From Roseicella aerolata (lineage in GTDB: Bacteria > Pseudomonadota > Alphaproteobacteria > Acetobacterales > Acetobacteraceae), in NCBI RefSeq assembly GCF_020523605.1, contig NZ_JAJAQI010000002.1, positions 124,001 through 188,000 of the forward strand: a DNA stretch of 64,000 bases, written 5' to 3'. The position numbers were made by a program, and so were the translations under genes. Below, piece by piece: positions 1 through 9,369 of the stretch. The notes beneath the pieces were generated by a model, which did not search any database, had not been told where the DNA came from, and saw nothing but the letters and a program-made list of their open reading frames with translations. Each line of letters opens with the position of its first letter. Position 1 is the first letter of the stretch.

Positions 1-254
1 CCGGCCGGGCGCAGTCTGGCGAGGAGAACACCAGGGCCGCGCCCGGCCGCGCCGCAGGAGGTCAGTGTCGGTTCGGTTCCGCGGCCAGCACAGCTAAGCG
101 CATCAGAGGTGGATTTTCCGGCAACGATATCGTGCGCTGCGTCAAGCTGCCGGACAGGTGATCGCGCGGCCCGCCCCGGTCCAGCGGCTGGTCACGGCGG
201 ATGGCATTCGGTTCTGAACGCCCTCCGCCGCAGGTCATCCTTCGTCGGGCAGAG
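1..254. other. Window edge, no supported gene
   Basis: Very GC-rich sequence downstream of the minus-strand DUF457 gene. Frames are open on both strands, but their products are arginine/proline/serine-rich and match no family I know. I see no tRNA, hairpin terminator or repeat here. Confidence 0.5.
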
Positions 255-872
255 TCACGCTCCCGGGCGCAGTGGCAGGCCATCCGGCGCGGCCTCCGCC
301 ACCCGCCGCCTTGGCGGGGGCGGTGGCGGCGGCGGCGGCAGGGGCACCGGCTCCGTGCTGCCGGCGATGAAGAGCCCGAATCGGTGCAGCGCAGCGCGCG
401 CATCGGGTCGGTCCGGCAGGGTGCTCCAGGCCGCGACCAGGACCAGCGCCACCACCAGCGGTTCGAAGGGCGAGCCGGCGCGGCACATCGGCAGGGCCCA
501 GGTGCCGCGGAAAGGCCAGAGCAGGCGGAGCCCCTGCGGCGTCAGCAGGTCGCCCAGCAGGTGGCTGAGATAGCCGGCGACCAGCGGCTCCGCCCAGCGC
601 GCCGGCAGCGCGCCCTGCTGCAGCAGCCAGCCGCAGCCGAGCAGGGCGAGCAGCGAATGGGTGACGCCCCGGTGCCCGAAGGCGCCCGCGACTAGGTCCG
701 AGAGCGGCCGCAGCCGTCGCCCGACCCAGCTCTTCGGGTGGTCGATATCGGGCAGCAGCCCGCCCGCGACGGCGAGGGCGAGCGCCTCGGGGTCGAGCGG
801 GGGGCGGCCGAGATGGGGTGCCGCCGCGATCCAGGCGGCGGCACCGAGGGCGACATGCGAGCCCGCCAACAT
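255..872 (-). CDS. DUF457/YdjM-type inner-membrane protein
   Basis: Predicted 205-residue membrane protein of the DUF457 family (YdjM/LexA-induced membrane protein or 'metal-dependent hydrolase' in databases). Visible family marks are an N-terminal SHVALG segment, DIDHPKSW near residue 42 and GHRGVTHS near residue 67, followed by hydrophobic helices. The histidines and aspartates of these motifs are the presumed metal ligands. The C-terminal tail after about residue 176 is unusual: a run of ten prolines, then an arginine-rich end. It ends a minus-strand series that begins at 4464. The molecular role of the family is not settled. Confidence 0.75.
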   Translation of the reverse strand: MLAGSHVALGAAAWIAAAPHLGRPPLDPEALALAVAGGLLPDIDHPKSWVGRRLRPLSDLVAGAFGHRGVTHSLLALLGCGWLLQQGALPARWAEPLVAGYLSHLLGDLLTPQGLRLLWPFRGTWALPMCRAGSPFEPLVVALVLVAAWSTLPDRPDARAALHRFGLFIAGSTEPVPLPPPPPPPPPRRRVAEAAPDGLPLRPGA

Positions 873-1027
873 GGCGGCAGGAACCTTCCGCCCGCAGGGG
901 CTTGTCAGGATACGCGTGAAGAATCCCTGTTAACCCCTGGAATGTCCAATGGTTTTACGAGAAATACGTCTCCGCGCCGCGGCTTCGGGAATGGCCGCGC
1001 CTGGGCCGGCCCGTCTGAGGCCCGCCC

Positions 1028-1486
1028 CTACCCCGCCTTACGCTCGGGCGGCACCCTCTCGAAGGCCAGCACCTTGCCGATGAAGGCCTCCGGCAGCGGC
1101 ACCGGCTGATGCTCGCCGAGGGTCACGTTCACATAGGTCAGCCGCCCCTCGACGAGCAGCGTGTCGGCCCGGAAGCAGCCCATGCGGAAGCGCAGGCTGG
1201 TGCGGCCGAGAGTGGCGACGCGCGCGGCGATCAGCAGCTCGTCGTCGTAGCGGGCGGAGCCGCGGAAATCGAGATTGGCATTGGCCGCCACGATGTCGCA
1301 GCCATATGTCGCCAGCCCGTCGGGATACTTGAAGCCGATGGCGCGCATGTATTCGGACAGCGCGACGTCGAAATACATCAGGTAGTTGGCGTTGAAGACG
1401 ATGCGCTGCGGGTCGAGTTCCGCCCAGCGCACGCGCAGCCGGTGGGCGAAGGCGAAGTCGTCGAGCGTGGAGGGGGCATCGGCCAT
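1028..1486 (-). CDS. Acyl-CoA thioesterase, 4-hydroxybenzoyl-CoA thioesterase (hot-dog) type
   Basis: A 152-residue single hot-dog domain protein, expected to hydrolyse acyl- or aroyl-CoA thioesters in the cytoplasm. The N-terminal block RVRWAELDPQRIVFNANYL matches the YbgC/4HBT active-site region, in which an Asp lies ahead of the N-x-x-Y-L helix. Length is normal for the family. I chose the ATG at 1486 (MADAPS). The open frame continues about 50 codons upstream, but that part is low-complexity and has no family counterpart. It is separate from the methyltransferase upstream (gap 227 bp). Substrate cannot be told from sequence. Confidence 0.85.
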   Translation of the reverse strand: MADAPSTLDDFAFAHRLRVRWAELDPQRIVFNANYLMYFDVALSEYMRAIGFKYPDGLATYGCDIVAANANLDFRGSARYDDELLIAARVATLGRTSLRFRMGCFRADTLLVEGRLTYVNVTLGEHQPVPLPEAFIGKVLAFERVPPERKAG

Positions 1487-1713
1487 GCCGGCAGGATAGC
1501 GGCTCCCGCCGCCGCCGGTCAGCCCCGTGACAGGCGGCGCAGCGTCGCATGGCGCCGCCCGCGCAGGCCGAAGCCTGCCGCAACAGGCCCTTCGCCGCGA
1601 GGTCCCTGCCAGCCATGCCGCGGGAAAGCGCGCCGGCAATCGCCGCCCCGCCCGCCGCTAGGGCACGGGCCCTGTCATGGCCCGCGTGGCCGCGACAGGG
1701 GCCCCTTCAGCCT

Positions 1714-2775
<1,062 letters not shown>

Positions 2776-2946
2776 GGCTGCTTCCTCCCTCGCCTGGCGC
2801 CCGGCACGATGCCGCCGGCGCCAGGGCGCGGCGGTGTCGCACGGCCGGGCCGGCGATTCCTGTGCCGCGGCGCACAGGCCGCATGAGGAGCGGCAGCGCC
2901 GTCGCCGCGACCTTCGCCGGTCCCGGCGCTGGGGAAATGCCGCGGC

Positions 2947-3708
2947 TCAGCCCTTGTCGCGCCCCCCGGAGCCGCGCTGGGAGATTTCCCCGCCGAGTTG
3001 CCGCAGCGCCGCCAGAAAGCGTTCGGCCGCCAGTTCCGGTGGCCAGGGCCGCCAGGGCTCGCCGCCGAAGGCCGGCAGCAGCGGATCCTCCGCCATGACG
3101 GCGGCACGGATGCCGAGCGTCCCGCGCAGCTCGGCGGGCGTCCAGCCCGCGACATGCACCGCCTCGCCCGCCGCCAGGGCGATGTCGCAGGCCTTGTGGG
3201 CGCGCTTCGCCTCCGGCGTCCAGGCCGGAAGGGCGTAGCGCAGCGCGACCGCGCCCGAGAGCCGCGCCTGCAGGTCCGCGAAGCCGGCGCCGAGGAAGGG
3301 CTTGAGCGGCGAGATGCAGTCGAAGCCGAGCAGCCCTTCCTCGGCATCGTGCAGCAGTTCCCGCCGCGCCTCCGCCTCCGTCAGCCCGCCCCTCGTCTTC
3401 GCGCGGCGCAGCGCCAGCACGGCCAGCGAATGCTGCGCGACCGAAAGCGGCGCGCCCGGCCAGACGGAATGCCCGCCCCAGCGGAAGGTGCGGGAGAGGC
3501 CGATCGCCAGGTCCTCGTCGGTCCAGTCGAAGGGGGTCGGCGAGATCAGGTCCAGCCGGCGGCCCGAGGGCAGCCGGACCCAGGCGCGCTGCGCCTCCGG
3601 CGACGCCTTCCGGCCCGGCCGGGCCATGCCGGCGCGCCCCGGCCCGGGCTCCGCGCGGATCGCGTCCTCCCGGGGCGGGTCCATGCCCTGGTCGTCGGGC
3701 GGGCGCAT
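2947..3708 (-). CDS. HD-domain phosphohydrolase, YfbR-like
   Basis: A 253-residue HD-superfamily protein. The metal-binding signature is present: SVAQHSL, then LLHDAEEG, then a later Asp in KACDIALA. YfbR relatives are 5'-deoxynucleotidases. The first 40 residues are Pro/Gly/Arg-rich and probably disordered. The start ATG follows directly on the stop codon of the upstream metallo-hydrolase (TGA then ATG with no gap), which suggests translational coupling. Internal Met codons at residues 9 and 28 are alternative starts. The substrate is inferred only at the level of a phosphate ester. Confidence 0.8.
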   Translation of the reverse strand: MRPPDDQGMDPPREDAIRAEPGPGRAGMARPGRKASPEAQRAWVRLPSGRRLDLISPTPFDWTDEDLAIGLSRTFRWGGHSVWPGAPLSVAQHSLAVLALRRAKTRGGLTEAEARRELLHDAEEGLLGFDCISPLKPFLGAGFADLQARLSGAVALRYALPAWTPEAKRAHKACDIALAAGEAVHVAGWTPAELRGTLGIRAAVMAEDPLLPAFGGEPWRPWPPELAAERFLAALRQLGGEISQRGSGGRDKG

Positions 3709-4464
3709 TCAGAACCGCGGCGCGGAAAGGTCGAACTCCTCCATGACGGCCAGATCCTCGGCGAACCAGGCGGCGATGCCGGCGCGGCGCTGGCCGATGT
3801 ATTCGGGCCGGCCGGCGGCATCGAGCCGCATGGTCAGGTCATGCCCCGGGATCAGCAGCGTCCCCGGCACCTGCCGCCACAAACCCCAGATGCGGTCCAG
3901 GCTGGCGCGGCTGGCCCCGGCATCCATGGTCATGTCGGTCGCCATGGAGAGAAGTTCGGCGCGGTTCTTGGCGGCATCGCCGCTGAAGACCACCGGCACC
4001 TCGTTGCCGGTCATCCGGTAGACCAGGCAGCCCGGAGTGTGGCCGGGGCAGAGATGGGCGGTGAGGCCGGGCAGGAAGGCCTCGCCATCTTCCAGCAGGT
4101 GCAGCTTCGGGTGCCGCGCCAGGTCCTGGACATAGAGTTCCGGCAGCGGGTTGAAGCCGGCCGGCACCTGGGTCGCCCAGCCCATCTCGACCCGGCCGAT
4201 CCAGATCGCGGCATTCGGGAAGAGGGTGTAGTTGACCGAGTGGTCCCAATGCGCGTGGGTCAGCACCACATCGGTGACACTCGCCGGGTCGCACCCCGCG
4301 GCCTTGAGCTGGCGGCCGAATTCCGGGCGGACGGCGAAGGAGCCGACATCGATCAGGATCACCCGCCCATGGCCGCGCAGCAGCGCGATGGTGCTCCAGC
4401 CGAGGCCGCCATGGCAGAGCGACTTGCCGGGATAGCCCTGGATCAGCACGTCGAGCTTGTACAT
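3709..4464 (-). CDS. MBL-fold metallohydrolase, AHL-lactonase-like
   Basis: A 251-residue metallo-beta-lactamase-fold enzyme with the zinc motif THAHWDH (His70, His72, Asp74, His75), a later PGHTPG histidine, the FSGDA aspartate and the C-terminal PGHD histidine, so a two-metal site is complete. Sequence layout resembles N-acyl-homoserine lactonase family hydrolases. That label covers many enzymes that do not act on quorum-sensing lactones, so the substrate is open. It is the first gene of the minus-strand series ending at 255 and is divergent from the EamA transporter (110-bp gap). Confidence 0.85.
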   Translation of the reverse strand: MYKLDVLIQGYPGKSLCHGGLGWSTIALLRGHGRVILIDVGSFAVRPEFGRQLKAAGCDPASVTDVVLTHAHWDHSVNYTLFPNAAIWIGRVEMGWATQVPAGFNPLPELYVQDLARHPKLHLLEDGEAFLPGLTAHLCPGHTPGCLVYRMTGNEVPVVFSGDAAKNRAELLSMATDMTMDAGASRASLDRIWGLWRQVPGTLLIPGHDLTMRLDAAGRPEYIGQRRAGIAAWFAEDLAVMEEFDLSAPRF

Positions 4465-4574
4465 GGCGTCGCGTCCCTTCCCTGCGGAACGGGGAGGGTC
4501 GCGGCGACGGCGCGCCGCGTCAATCCGAGGGCGGGACCTATGCTGCGGCGCAGCATCGCTCTACTGTAAGCTGG

Positions 4575-5453
4575 ATGAACGCTGCCCCCGCCGCCGGTCC
4601 ACCGCGCTCCCGCGCCCTGGCCGGCATGGGTTTCATGCTCTCCGCCACCCTCGCCTTCGCCGCCATGGGCGCCTGCTTCCGCCTGGCGCTGGAGGACGGC
4701 CTGCCGCTGGCCCTGGTGCCCTTCGCCCGCGGCGCCTTCACCCTGCTGATCCTCTCGCCCTGGCTGCTGCGGCAGGGCCCCTCGGCGCTGGCGACGCGGC
4801 GACCGAAGGGCCATCTGGCGCGGGGCGCCGCCGGGATCGCCAGCTTCATGCTCTACCTCCTGGCCGTCCATTGGATGCCGCTCGCCGATGCCATCGCCAT
4901 CATGCAGGCGCGGCCGCTCTGGGCCCTGCCGCTCGCCGTGCTGCTGCTGGGGGAGCGGCTGCGGCGGGAGAGGGTGCTGGCGGCGCTGCTCGGCTTCGCC
5001 GGGGTGCTCGCGATCGCCCGGCCCGACGGGGATTTCTCCTTCGGCGCCGTCGCCGCCGTGGGCAGCGGCATCACCGGCGCCCTGGTCATCATCTGCATGA
5101 AGCGGCTCGGCGGCACTGAGCCGGGGCCGCGGATCATCGCCTGGTACGCCATCCTCTCCATCCTGGTCTGGGGACCGGTTTCGGCGCTGTTCTGGCGCAC
5201 CCCATCGCTGCTCGCGCTGGCACTGCTGCTGGCGGGCTCGGCGGCGGCGGTGCTGGGGGACATGCTGATGCAGGCGGCCGCGCGGCGGGCGGAGATCGGG
5301 CTGCTGGCGCCGGTCGAATATGTCGGCATCCCGGCCAGCGCCGTGATCGGCTTCCTGCTTTTCGCGGAGCAGCCGGGCTGGAGGCTCGCCATCGGGACCG
5401 GGCTGATGCTGGCGGCGACGGTCTGGCTGGCGCGGGGCGCGCGGCGGGGGTGA
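4575..5453 (+). CDS. EamA/DMT-family membrane transporter
   Basis: A 292-residue polytopic inner-membrane protein with two EamA repeats (about residues 15-145 and 155-288) and roughly ten hydrophobic helices. This is the standard size and plan of drug/metabolite transporters such as RhaT/YdcZ-type exporters. The repeat ends carry the usual features: an early helix with FAAMGACFRLAL, and the second-half VEYVGIPASAVIGFLLFAEQPG. It likely exports a small metabolite. No ligand is indicated by context. A strong hairpin follows 15 bases after the stop. Confidence 0.85.
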   Translation: MNAAPAAGPPRSRALAGMGFMLSATLAFAAMGACFRLALEDGLPLALVPFARGAFTLLILSPWLLRQGPSALATRRPKGHLARGAAGIASFMLYLLAVHWMPLADAIAIMQARPLWALPLAVLLLGERLRRERVLAALLGFAGVLAIARPDGDFSFGAVAAVGSGITGALVIICMKRLGGTEPGPRIIAWYAILSILVWGPVSALFWRTPSLLALALLLAGSAAAVLGDMLMQAAARRAEIGLLAPVEYVGIPASAVIGFLLFAEQPGWRLAIGTGLMLAATVWLARGARRG

Positions 5454-5468
5454 TCCCCGTACCAACGG

Positions 5469-5492
5469 CCCGGATGCGGTGACGCATCCGGG
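5469..5492 (+). terminator. Hairpin after the EamA gene
   Basis: A perfect 10-bp stem, CCCGGATGCG / CGCATCCGGG, with a GTGA loop, 15 bases after the stop codon. No T-run follows, so intrinsic termination is uncertain. It may instead protect the 3' end of the mRNA. Confidence 0.5.
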
Positions 5493-5610
5493 CAGGCGCG
5501 CCGCCCTGGCGGCGGGCCGCAGACGCAGCCTCGGCGCGGGCCACCGCCCGGGCCGCATGGGGCACCGGCCAGGGCCGTCGCTCTCACGCCTGGCTTATCA
5601 CATGCTGACG

Positions 5611-5853
5611 CATGTCCTGCCTCAAACGCCGGCGGCCCTTCGGGCCTTGGCTTCGCGGCATTGGCCGCGGCGCGCAGTCGCGCGCCCGGCCCGCTCCGCA
5701 GGCCGCAGGTCGGGACGTCATGCGCCGAGTACCATGTCCTGCCTCAAACGCCGGTGGCCCTCCGGGCCTTGGCTTCGCGGCATTGGCCGCGGCGCGCAGT
5801 CGCGCGCTCGGCCCGCTCCGCGGACCGCAGGTCGGGACGTCATGCGGCCAGTA
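5611..5853. repeat. Tandem direct repeat, 2 x 122 bp
   Basis: Two adjacent copies of a 122-bp unit (5611-5732 and 5733-5853), differing at only a handful of positions. Each copy begins CATGTCCTGCCTCAAACGCC and ends GACGTCATGC plus a few bases. Inside each copy are several self-complementary stretches (GGCCC..GGGCC, GCGCGC..GCGCGC). The array fills the space between the EamA gene and the stop codon of the minus-strand SMC-like gene, and the second copy ends at the base before that stop codon. Frames are open through it, but the product is not a recognisable protein. Probably a dispersed intergenic repeat, duplicated here. Confidence 0.85.
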
Positions 5854-8800
5854 TCAGGCCGCAGACCGCGCCTCGGACGGCGCCGCGGCCGCGAAGCCGG
5901 GCAGGACCTGCACATGCACGCCAGGCTGCCGGGCGGCGAGCTCGGCCAGATGGTCGTGGTGGGTGAAGAGGATCGGCTGTGTCACCCGCCCAAGCCCTGC
6001 CAGCAGCGCGATGGCAGCGGCGGCGCGGGCATCGTCGAATTGCACCAGCAGGTCGTCGGCGATGAAGGGCAGCGGCTCGGCATGCGCCGCGTAGCTCTCG
6101 ACCGAGGCGATGCGCAGCGCCAGATAGAGCTGGTCCCGCGTGCCCTCGCTCAGGGCCTCCACGGCGCAATCGGTGCCGTCCGCGCGCACCGCCTTCAGCA
6201 GGACGCGGCCCTTCTCGTCCTCCTCCGCCGCAAGCCTGGCGTAGCGGCCGCCGGTCAGCAGGGCGAAATGCGCCCCGGCATCGCGCAGCAGCGGCGTCTG
6301 GCGCTCCGCACGGAAGCGCTCGATGCCGGCGCGGAGCAGGCTGCGGGCGGTGTGCAGCCGGGCATAGCGCTCGGCCGCCGCGCGCGCCTCGGCCAGCGCC
6401 TGCTCGGCCGCCTGGGCATGGGCGGCGGCATCGCGGCCCTTCTCCATGGCGCGCAGGGCCTGCTCGGCCGCATTGCGCTCGCCGCCCAGAAGGCCCAGCC
6501 GCTCGGCCAGCGCGGCGCGCCGGGCCTCGATCTCGGCGAGGCGGGCGGTCGCGGCATCCACCTCAACCGCCGCGGCCTCCTGCCGCAGCGCGGCCTCCGG
6601 CAGCCCGTCCGACTGCTCGGCCAGCAGCCGCTCCAGCGCCGTGGCCTCCTCGGCCAGCCGGTCGCGCCGGGCGGCAAGGGCGATCGCCTCATCCAGCGCC
6701 GCCTCATCCGCGGCGCCGGCCGCCTCACGTAGGGCGGCGATCTGGGCCTCGGCGGCGAGGCGGCGCTGCTCCGCCGCGGCGACGGCCTCGCGGTGCTGCC
6801 CGAGGCGGCGGGCGAGCGCCTCGGCCGCGTCGCCGGCCTTGCGCGCCTCGGCCAGGCGGCGGGCGAGGCCGAGGGCGAGCACCGCCGGCGGCTCGCCACC
6901 CGCCGCCCCCGGCAGCCGGGCGAGCAGCTCCGCCACCGCCGCCGCGAAACCCTCCACCGCCTGCTGCAGCCCGGCGATGCGGCGCTCGTCCTCCCGCCAG
7001 GCCTCGGCCGCCTCGGCGACCCGGCCCCAGGCGAGCAGCGCGGCTTCCACCGCATCGGCCGGCGCACCGGGCGCCAGGCCGAGCGCCGCCGCGGCGGCAT
7101 CCCAGCCGGCATCGGCCTCGGCTAGGGCATGGGCGGCGGCCTCGGCCTGGTTGCGCAGCACCGGCAGCCGCGCCTCCTCCGTCGCCAGCCGGTCCAGCAG
7201 CATGCGGTGCCCGGCGAAGGCCTCCTCGGCCGCCTTGCAGGCGAGTTCGGCGGCGCCGAGCAGCGGGGCCAGCGCCGGGCCGGCCGGGCCGCCCGGCAGC
7301 AGCGCCGCCAGCGGCTCCCGCGCCGCCGCGCGCCGCGCGGCCAGCTCGTCGCAGGCCTCGCGCGCCTGGCGTTCCTCGGCGGCCAGCCGCAGCACCTCGG
7401 CCCGCGCCGCGCGCCATTCCTTCATGATTTCGGGCGCGCGCGGCTCGAGCCCGGCCGGGGCCCAAAGGGCGCGCCAGGCGGCCAGTGCCGTGGCAGCGAT
7501 GGCCTCGGCAGCGGTGAGCGCCGCCTCGGCCTCCGCATGGCGCCGGCGGGCGCGCTCCAACCGGTCGGTCCGCAGAATCCAGTCGGCGACGCGCTGCGCC
7601 TCCTCCGCCCGGCGGTCGGCCAGGCGGTCGGCGGCGTCGCGCAGCGCCTCGAAGCCCTCGGGCAGCGGGGCCGCGGGCAGGCCCGCGCGCTCCTCCGGCG
7701 CGGGCGCGGCGCCGCCCTCCAGCATGCGGCGCAGCAGGCGCCAGGCGCGGTCGCGCTCCCGCCGCGCCACCTCGATCGCGGCGCGGGTCGGCACCGTCTC
7801 GCCGGCGGCGAGATCGGCCAGCTCCTCCTGCAGCCGGGCGATCTCGGCAGCGACCAGGGCGAGGTCGTCCCGCGCCTTGCCGGCGGCCTGCTCCGCCTCG
7901 GCCAGGCGCCGCGCCGCCGCCTCCGCCTCGGCGGCCAGCGGCACCCGGCAGGCGGCGAGTGCCGCGGCATCGCCGGACCAGAGCGGCAGGGCGGCGAGCG
8001 CGGCCGTCGCCTCCGCCGCCGCCGTGGCGAGGCGGCGCTCGGCCGCCTCCAGTTCCCGGTCAAGGCGCCCCTCCCGCTGCGCCGCCTGGATCGCCTGGCG
8101 CAGCGGCGCCGGCGAGGGCGGCTCGGGCGCGGCGCGCAGCGCCTGGGCCGCCGCCTCGCGGGCGCGCTGCGCGGCGGCCAGCGCCTGCGCCGCCGCCTCC
8201 CGCTGGGCGACCAGCCGGGCGCGGTCGGTGAGCAGCCGCTGCGCCCGCCGGCGGAGCGACTCGGGCGGCAGCCGCTCGCGCAGCGCCTCGGCCGGGCCGT
8301 CCAGGCCCAGCGCGCGTGCCGCCTCGGCCGCCATGGCGTGGTGCCGGTCGAGGCGGGCGCGCAGCTCCGGCAGATCCCGCTCCGCCTGCAGCACCACGGC
8401 GCGGCGCTCGGCCAGCGTGTCGATGCGGTCCTGGAGGGCCAGCACCGCCGTGTCGCGCGGCAGCGCCGCCAGCTCCTCCGAGAGGCGGCGCACCGCCTCC
8501 GCCTCCCGCGCCGCATCCTGGGCGGCGGCGCGGCGGGCCTCCAGGGCGCGGTCCAGCAGGGCGCGAGCCTCTGCCGGCAAGCGCGGCGCATCGGCCAGCA
8601 GGGCGAACTGCTCCCGCGCCCGGTCGAGTTCCGCGAGGCGCGGCTTCACCCGGCGGATGCGCTGCAGCCGGCTGGCTTCCTGCGCCAGCGCCGCCATCTC
8701 CCGCTGCGCCTCGGCGAGGTCCGACCGGATGGCGGCGAGGCGGTCCTCCGCCGCCTGCCACTCGGCCGGGCGCACCGCGGCCTCCGCGGCGGCGTCGCGG

Positions 8801-9369
8801 GCCTGCTTGAAGGCGTCCATGGCGATGCTGAACTGCCGGCGCCCGCGGCCGTCGCCGACCAGCGCCTTGGCCTCCTCGTCCAGCTTCGCCAGCGCCCTGT
8901 GCAGATGCATCACGCCGAGGCCGGCGAGCAGGCTCTCGCCGCTCTCGCCGCCGCTCTTCAGCAGGTCGCGCCCGCCCTCGCGCAGCCGCTCGCCATCGAG
9001 GCCGAAGGAGCGCTCGAACACGTCCCGGTCGGCGCCGCCGAGGAAGCGCCGCAGCGCCTCCTCCGGCACCGGCCGGTCCTCCTCGTTCAGCAGGGTGCCC
9101 TGGCGGCCCTTGCGGCGCTGGAAGCTGGCCGCGGTGCCCGCGCGGTCGGCCAGGGTGAAGCCGATGCGGAGGTCCTTGGCCGCGTGCAGGAAGTCCCGCC
9201 CGGTCTGATGCGGGAAGCCGAAGAGGGCGTCGCCGATCGCCTCCAGCGCCGTGGACTTGCCGGCCTCGTTCGGGCCGAGGACCACATGCAGCGCGGCCTC
9301 GCGCGGGAATTCCAGCGAGACGTCCGTCAGGTGCCCGTAGCGCAGGAGGTCGAGGCGCAGCAGCCTCAT
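5854..9369 (-). CDS. SMC-like AAA ATPase, YhaN family (partner of Mre11-like nuclease)
   Basis: A 1171-residue protein with the architecture of YhaN/Rad50/SbcC ATPases. The N-terminal Walker A is GPNEAGKST (residues 32-40). A very long alanine/arginine/glutamate-rich coiled-coil region follows. The C-terminal ATPase half has a Walker B-like PFIADDLLVQFDD block near residue 1103 and a TPILFTHHDH segment. The start ATG overlaps the stop of the upstream nuclease gene (ATGA), so the two are translationally coupled and probably form a complex acting on DNA ends. The first residues, LLRLDLLRYGHLTDVSLEFP, match the canonical first strands of the family, which supports this start. The downstream side abuts the 122-bp tandem repeat. 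Confidence 0.88.
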   Translation of the reverse strand: MRLLRLDLLRYGHLTDVSLEFPREAALHVVLGPNEAGKSTALEAIGDALFGFPHQTGRDFLHAAKDLRIGFTLADRAGTAASFQRRKGRQGTLLNEEDRPVPEEALRRFLGGADRDVFERSFGLDGERLREGGRDLLKSGGESGESLLAGLGVMHLHRALAKLDEEAKALVGDGRGRRQFSIAMDAFKQARDAAAEAAVRPAEWQAAEDRLAAIRSDLAEAQREMAALAQEASRLQRIRRVKPRLAELDRAREQFALLADAPRLPAEARALLDRALEARRAAAQDAAREAEAVRRLSEELAALPRDTAVLALQDRIDTLAERRAVVLQAERDLPELRARLDRHHAMAAEAARALGLDGPAEALRERLPPESLRRRAQRLLTDRARLVAQREAAAQALAAAQRAREAAAQALRAAPEPPSPAPLRQAIQAAQREGRLDRELEAAERRLATAAAEATAALAALPLWSGDAAALAACRVPLAAEAEAAARRLAEAEQAAGKARDDLALVAAEIARLQEELADLAAGETVPTRAAIEVARRERDRAWRLLRRMLEGGAAPAPEERAGLPAAPLPEGFEALRDAADRLADRRAEEAQRVADWILRTDRLERARRRHAEAEAALTAAEAIAATALAAWRALWAPAGLEPRAPEIMKEWRAARAEVLRLAAEERQAREACDELAARRAAAREPLAALLPGGPAGPALAPLLGAAELACKAAEEAFAGHRMLLDRLATEEARLPVLRNQAEAAAHALAEADAGWDAAAAALGLAPGAPADAVEAALLAWGRVAEAAEAWREDERRIAGLQQAVEGFAAAVAELLARLPGAAGGEPPAVLALGLARRLAEARKAGDAAEALARRLGQHREAVAAAEQRRLAAEAQIAALREAAGAADEAALDEAIALAARRDRLAEEATALERLLAEQSDGLPEAALRQEAAAVEVDAATARLAEIEARRAALAERLGLLGGERNAAEQALRAMEKGRDAAAHAQAAEQALAEARAAAERYARLHTARSLLRAGIERFRAERQTPLLRDAGAHFALLTGGRYARLAAEEDEKGRVLLKAVRADGTDCAVEALSEGTRDQLYLALRIASVESYAAHAEPLPFIADDLLVQFDDARAAAAIALLAGLGRVTQPILFTHHDHLAELAARQPGVHVQVLPGFAAAAPSEARSAA

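Noticed and set aside
5612-6094. Protein reading through the 122-bp repeats (MSCLKRRRPF...)
   Set aside because: The frame crosses both repeat copies and then the 3' part of the opposite-strand ATPase gene. Basic, low-complexity product, no ribosome-binding sequence.
6446-9208. Very long open frame on the plus strand opposite the SMC-like gene (Ser/Ala/Arg-rich)
   Set aside because: It is the antisense shadow of an extremely GC-rich coiled-coil gene. Composition is monotonous, no domain is visible, and the minus-strand protein has clear Walker motifs.
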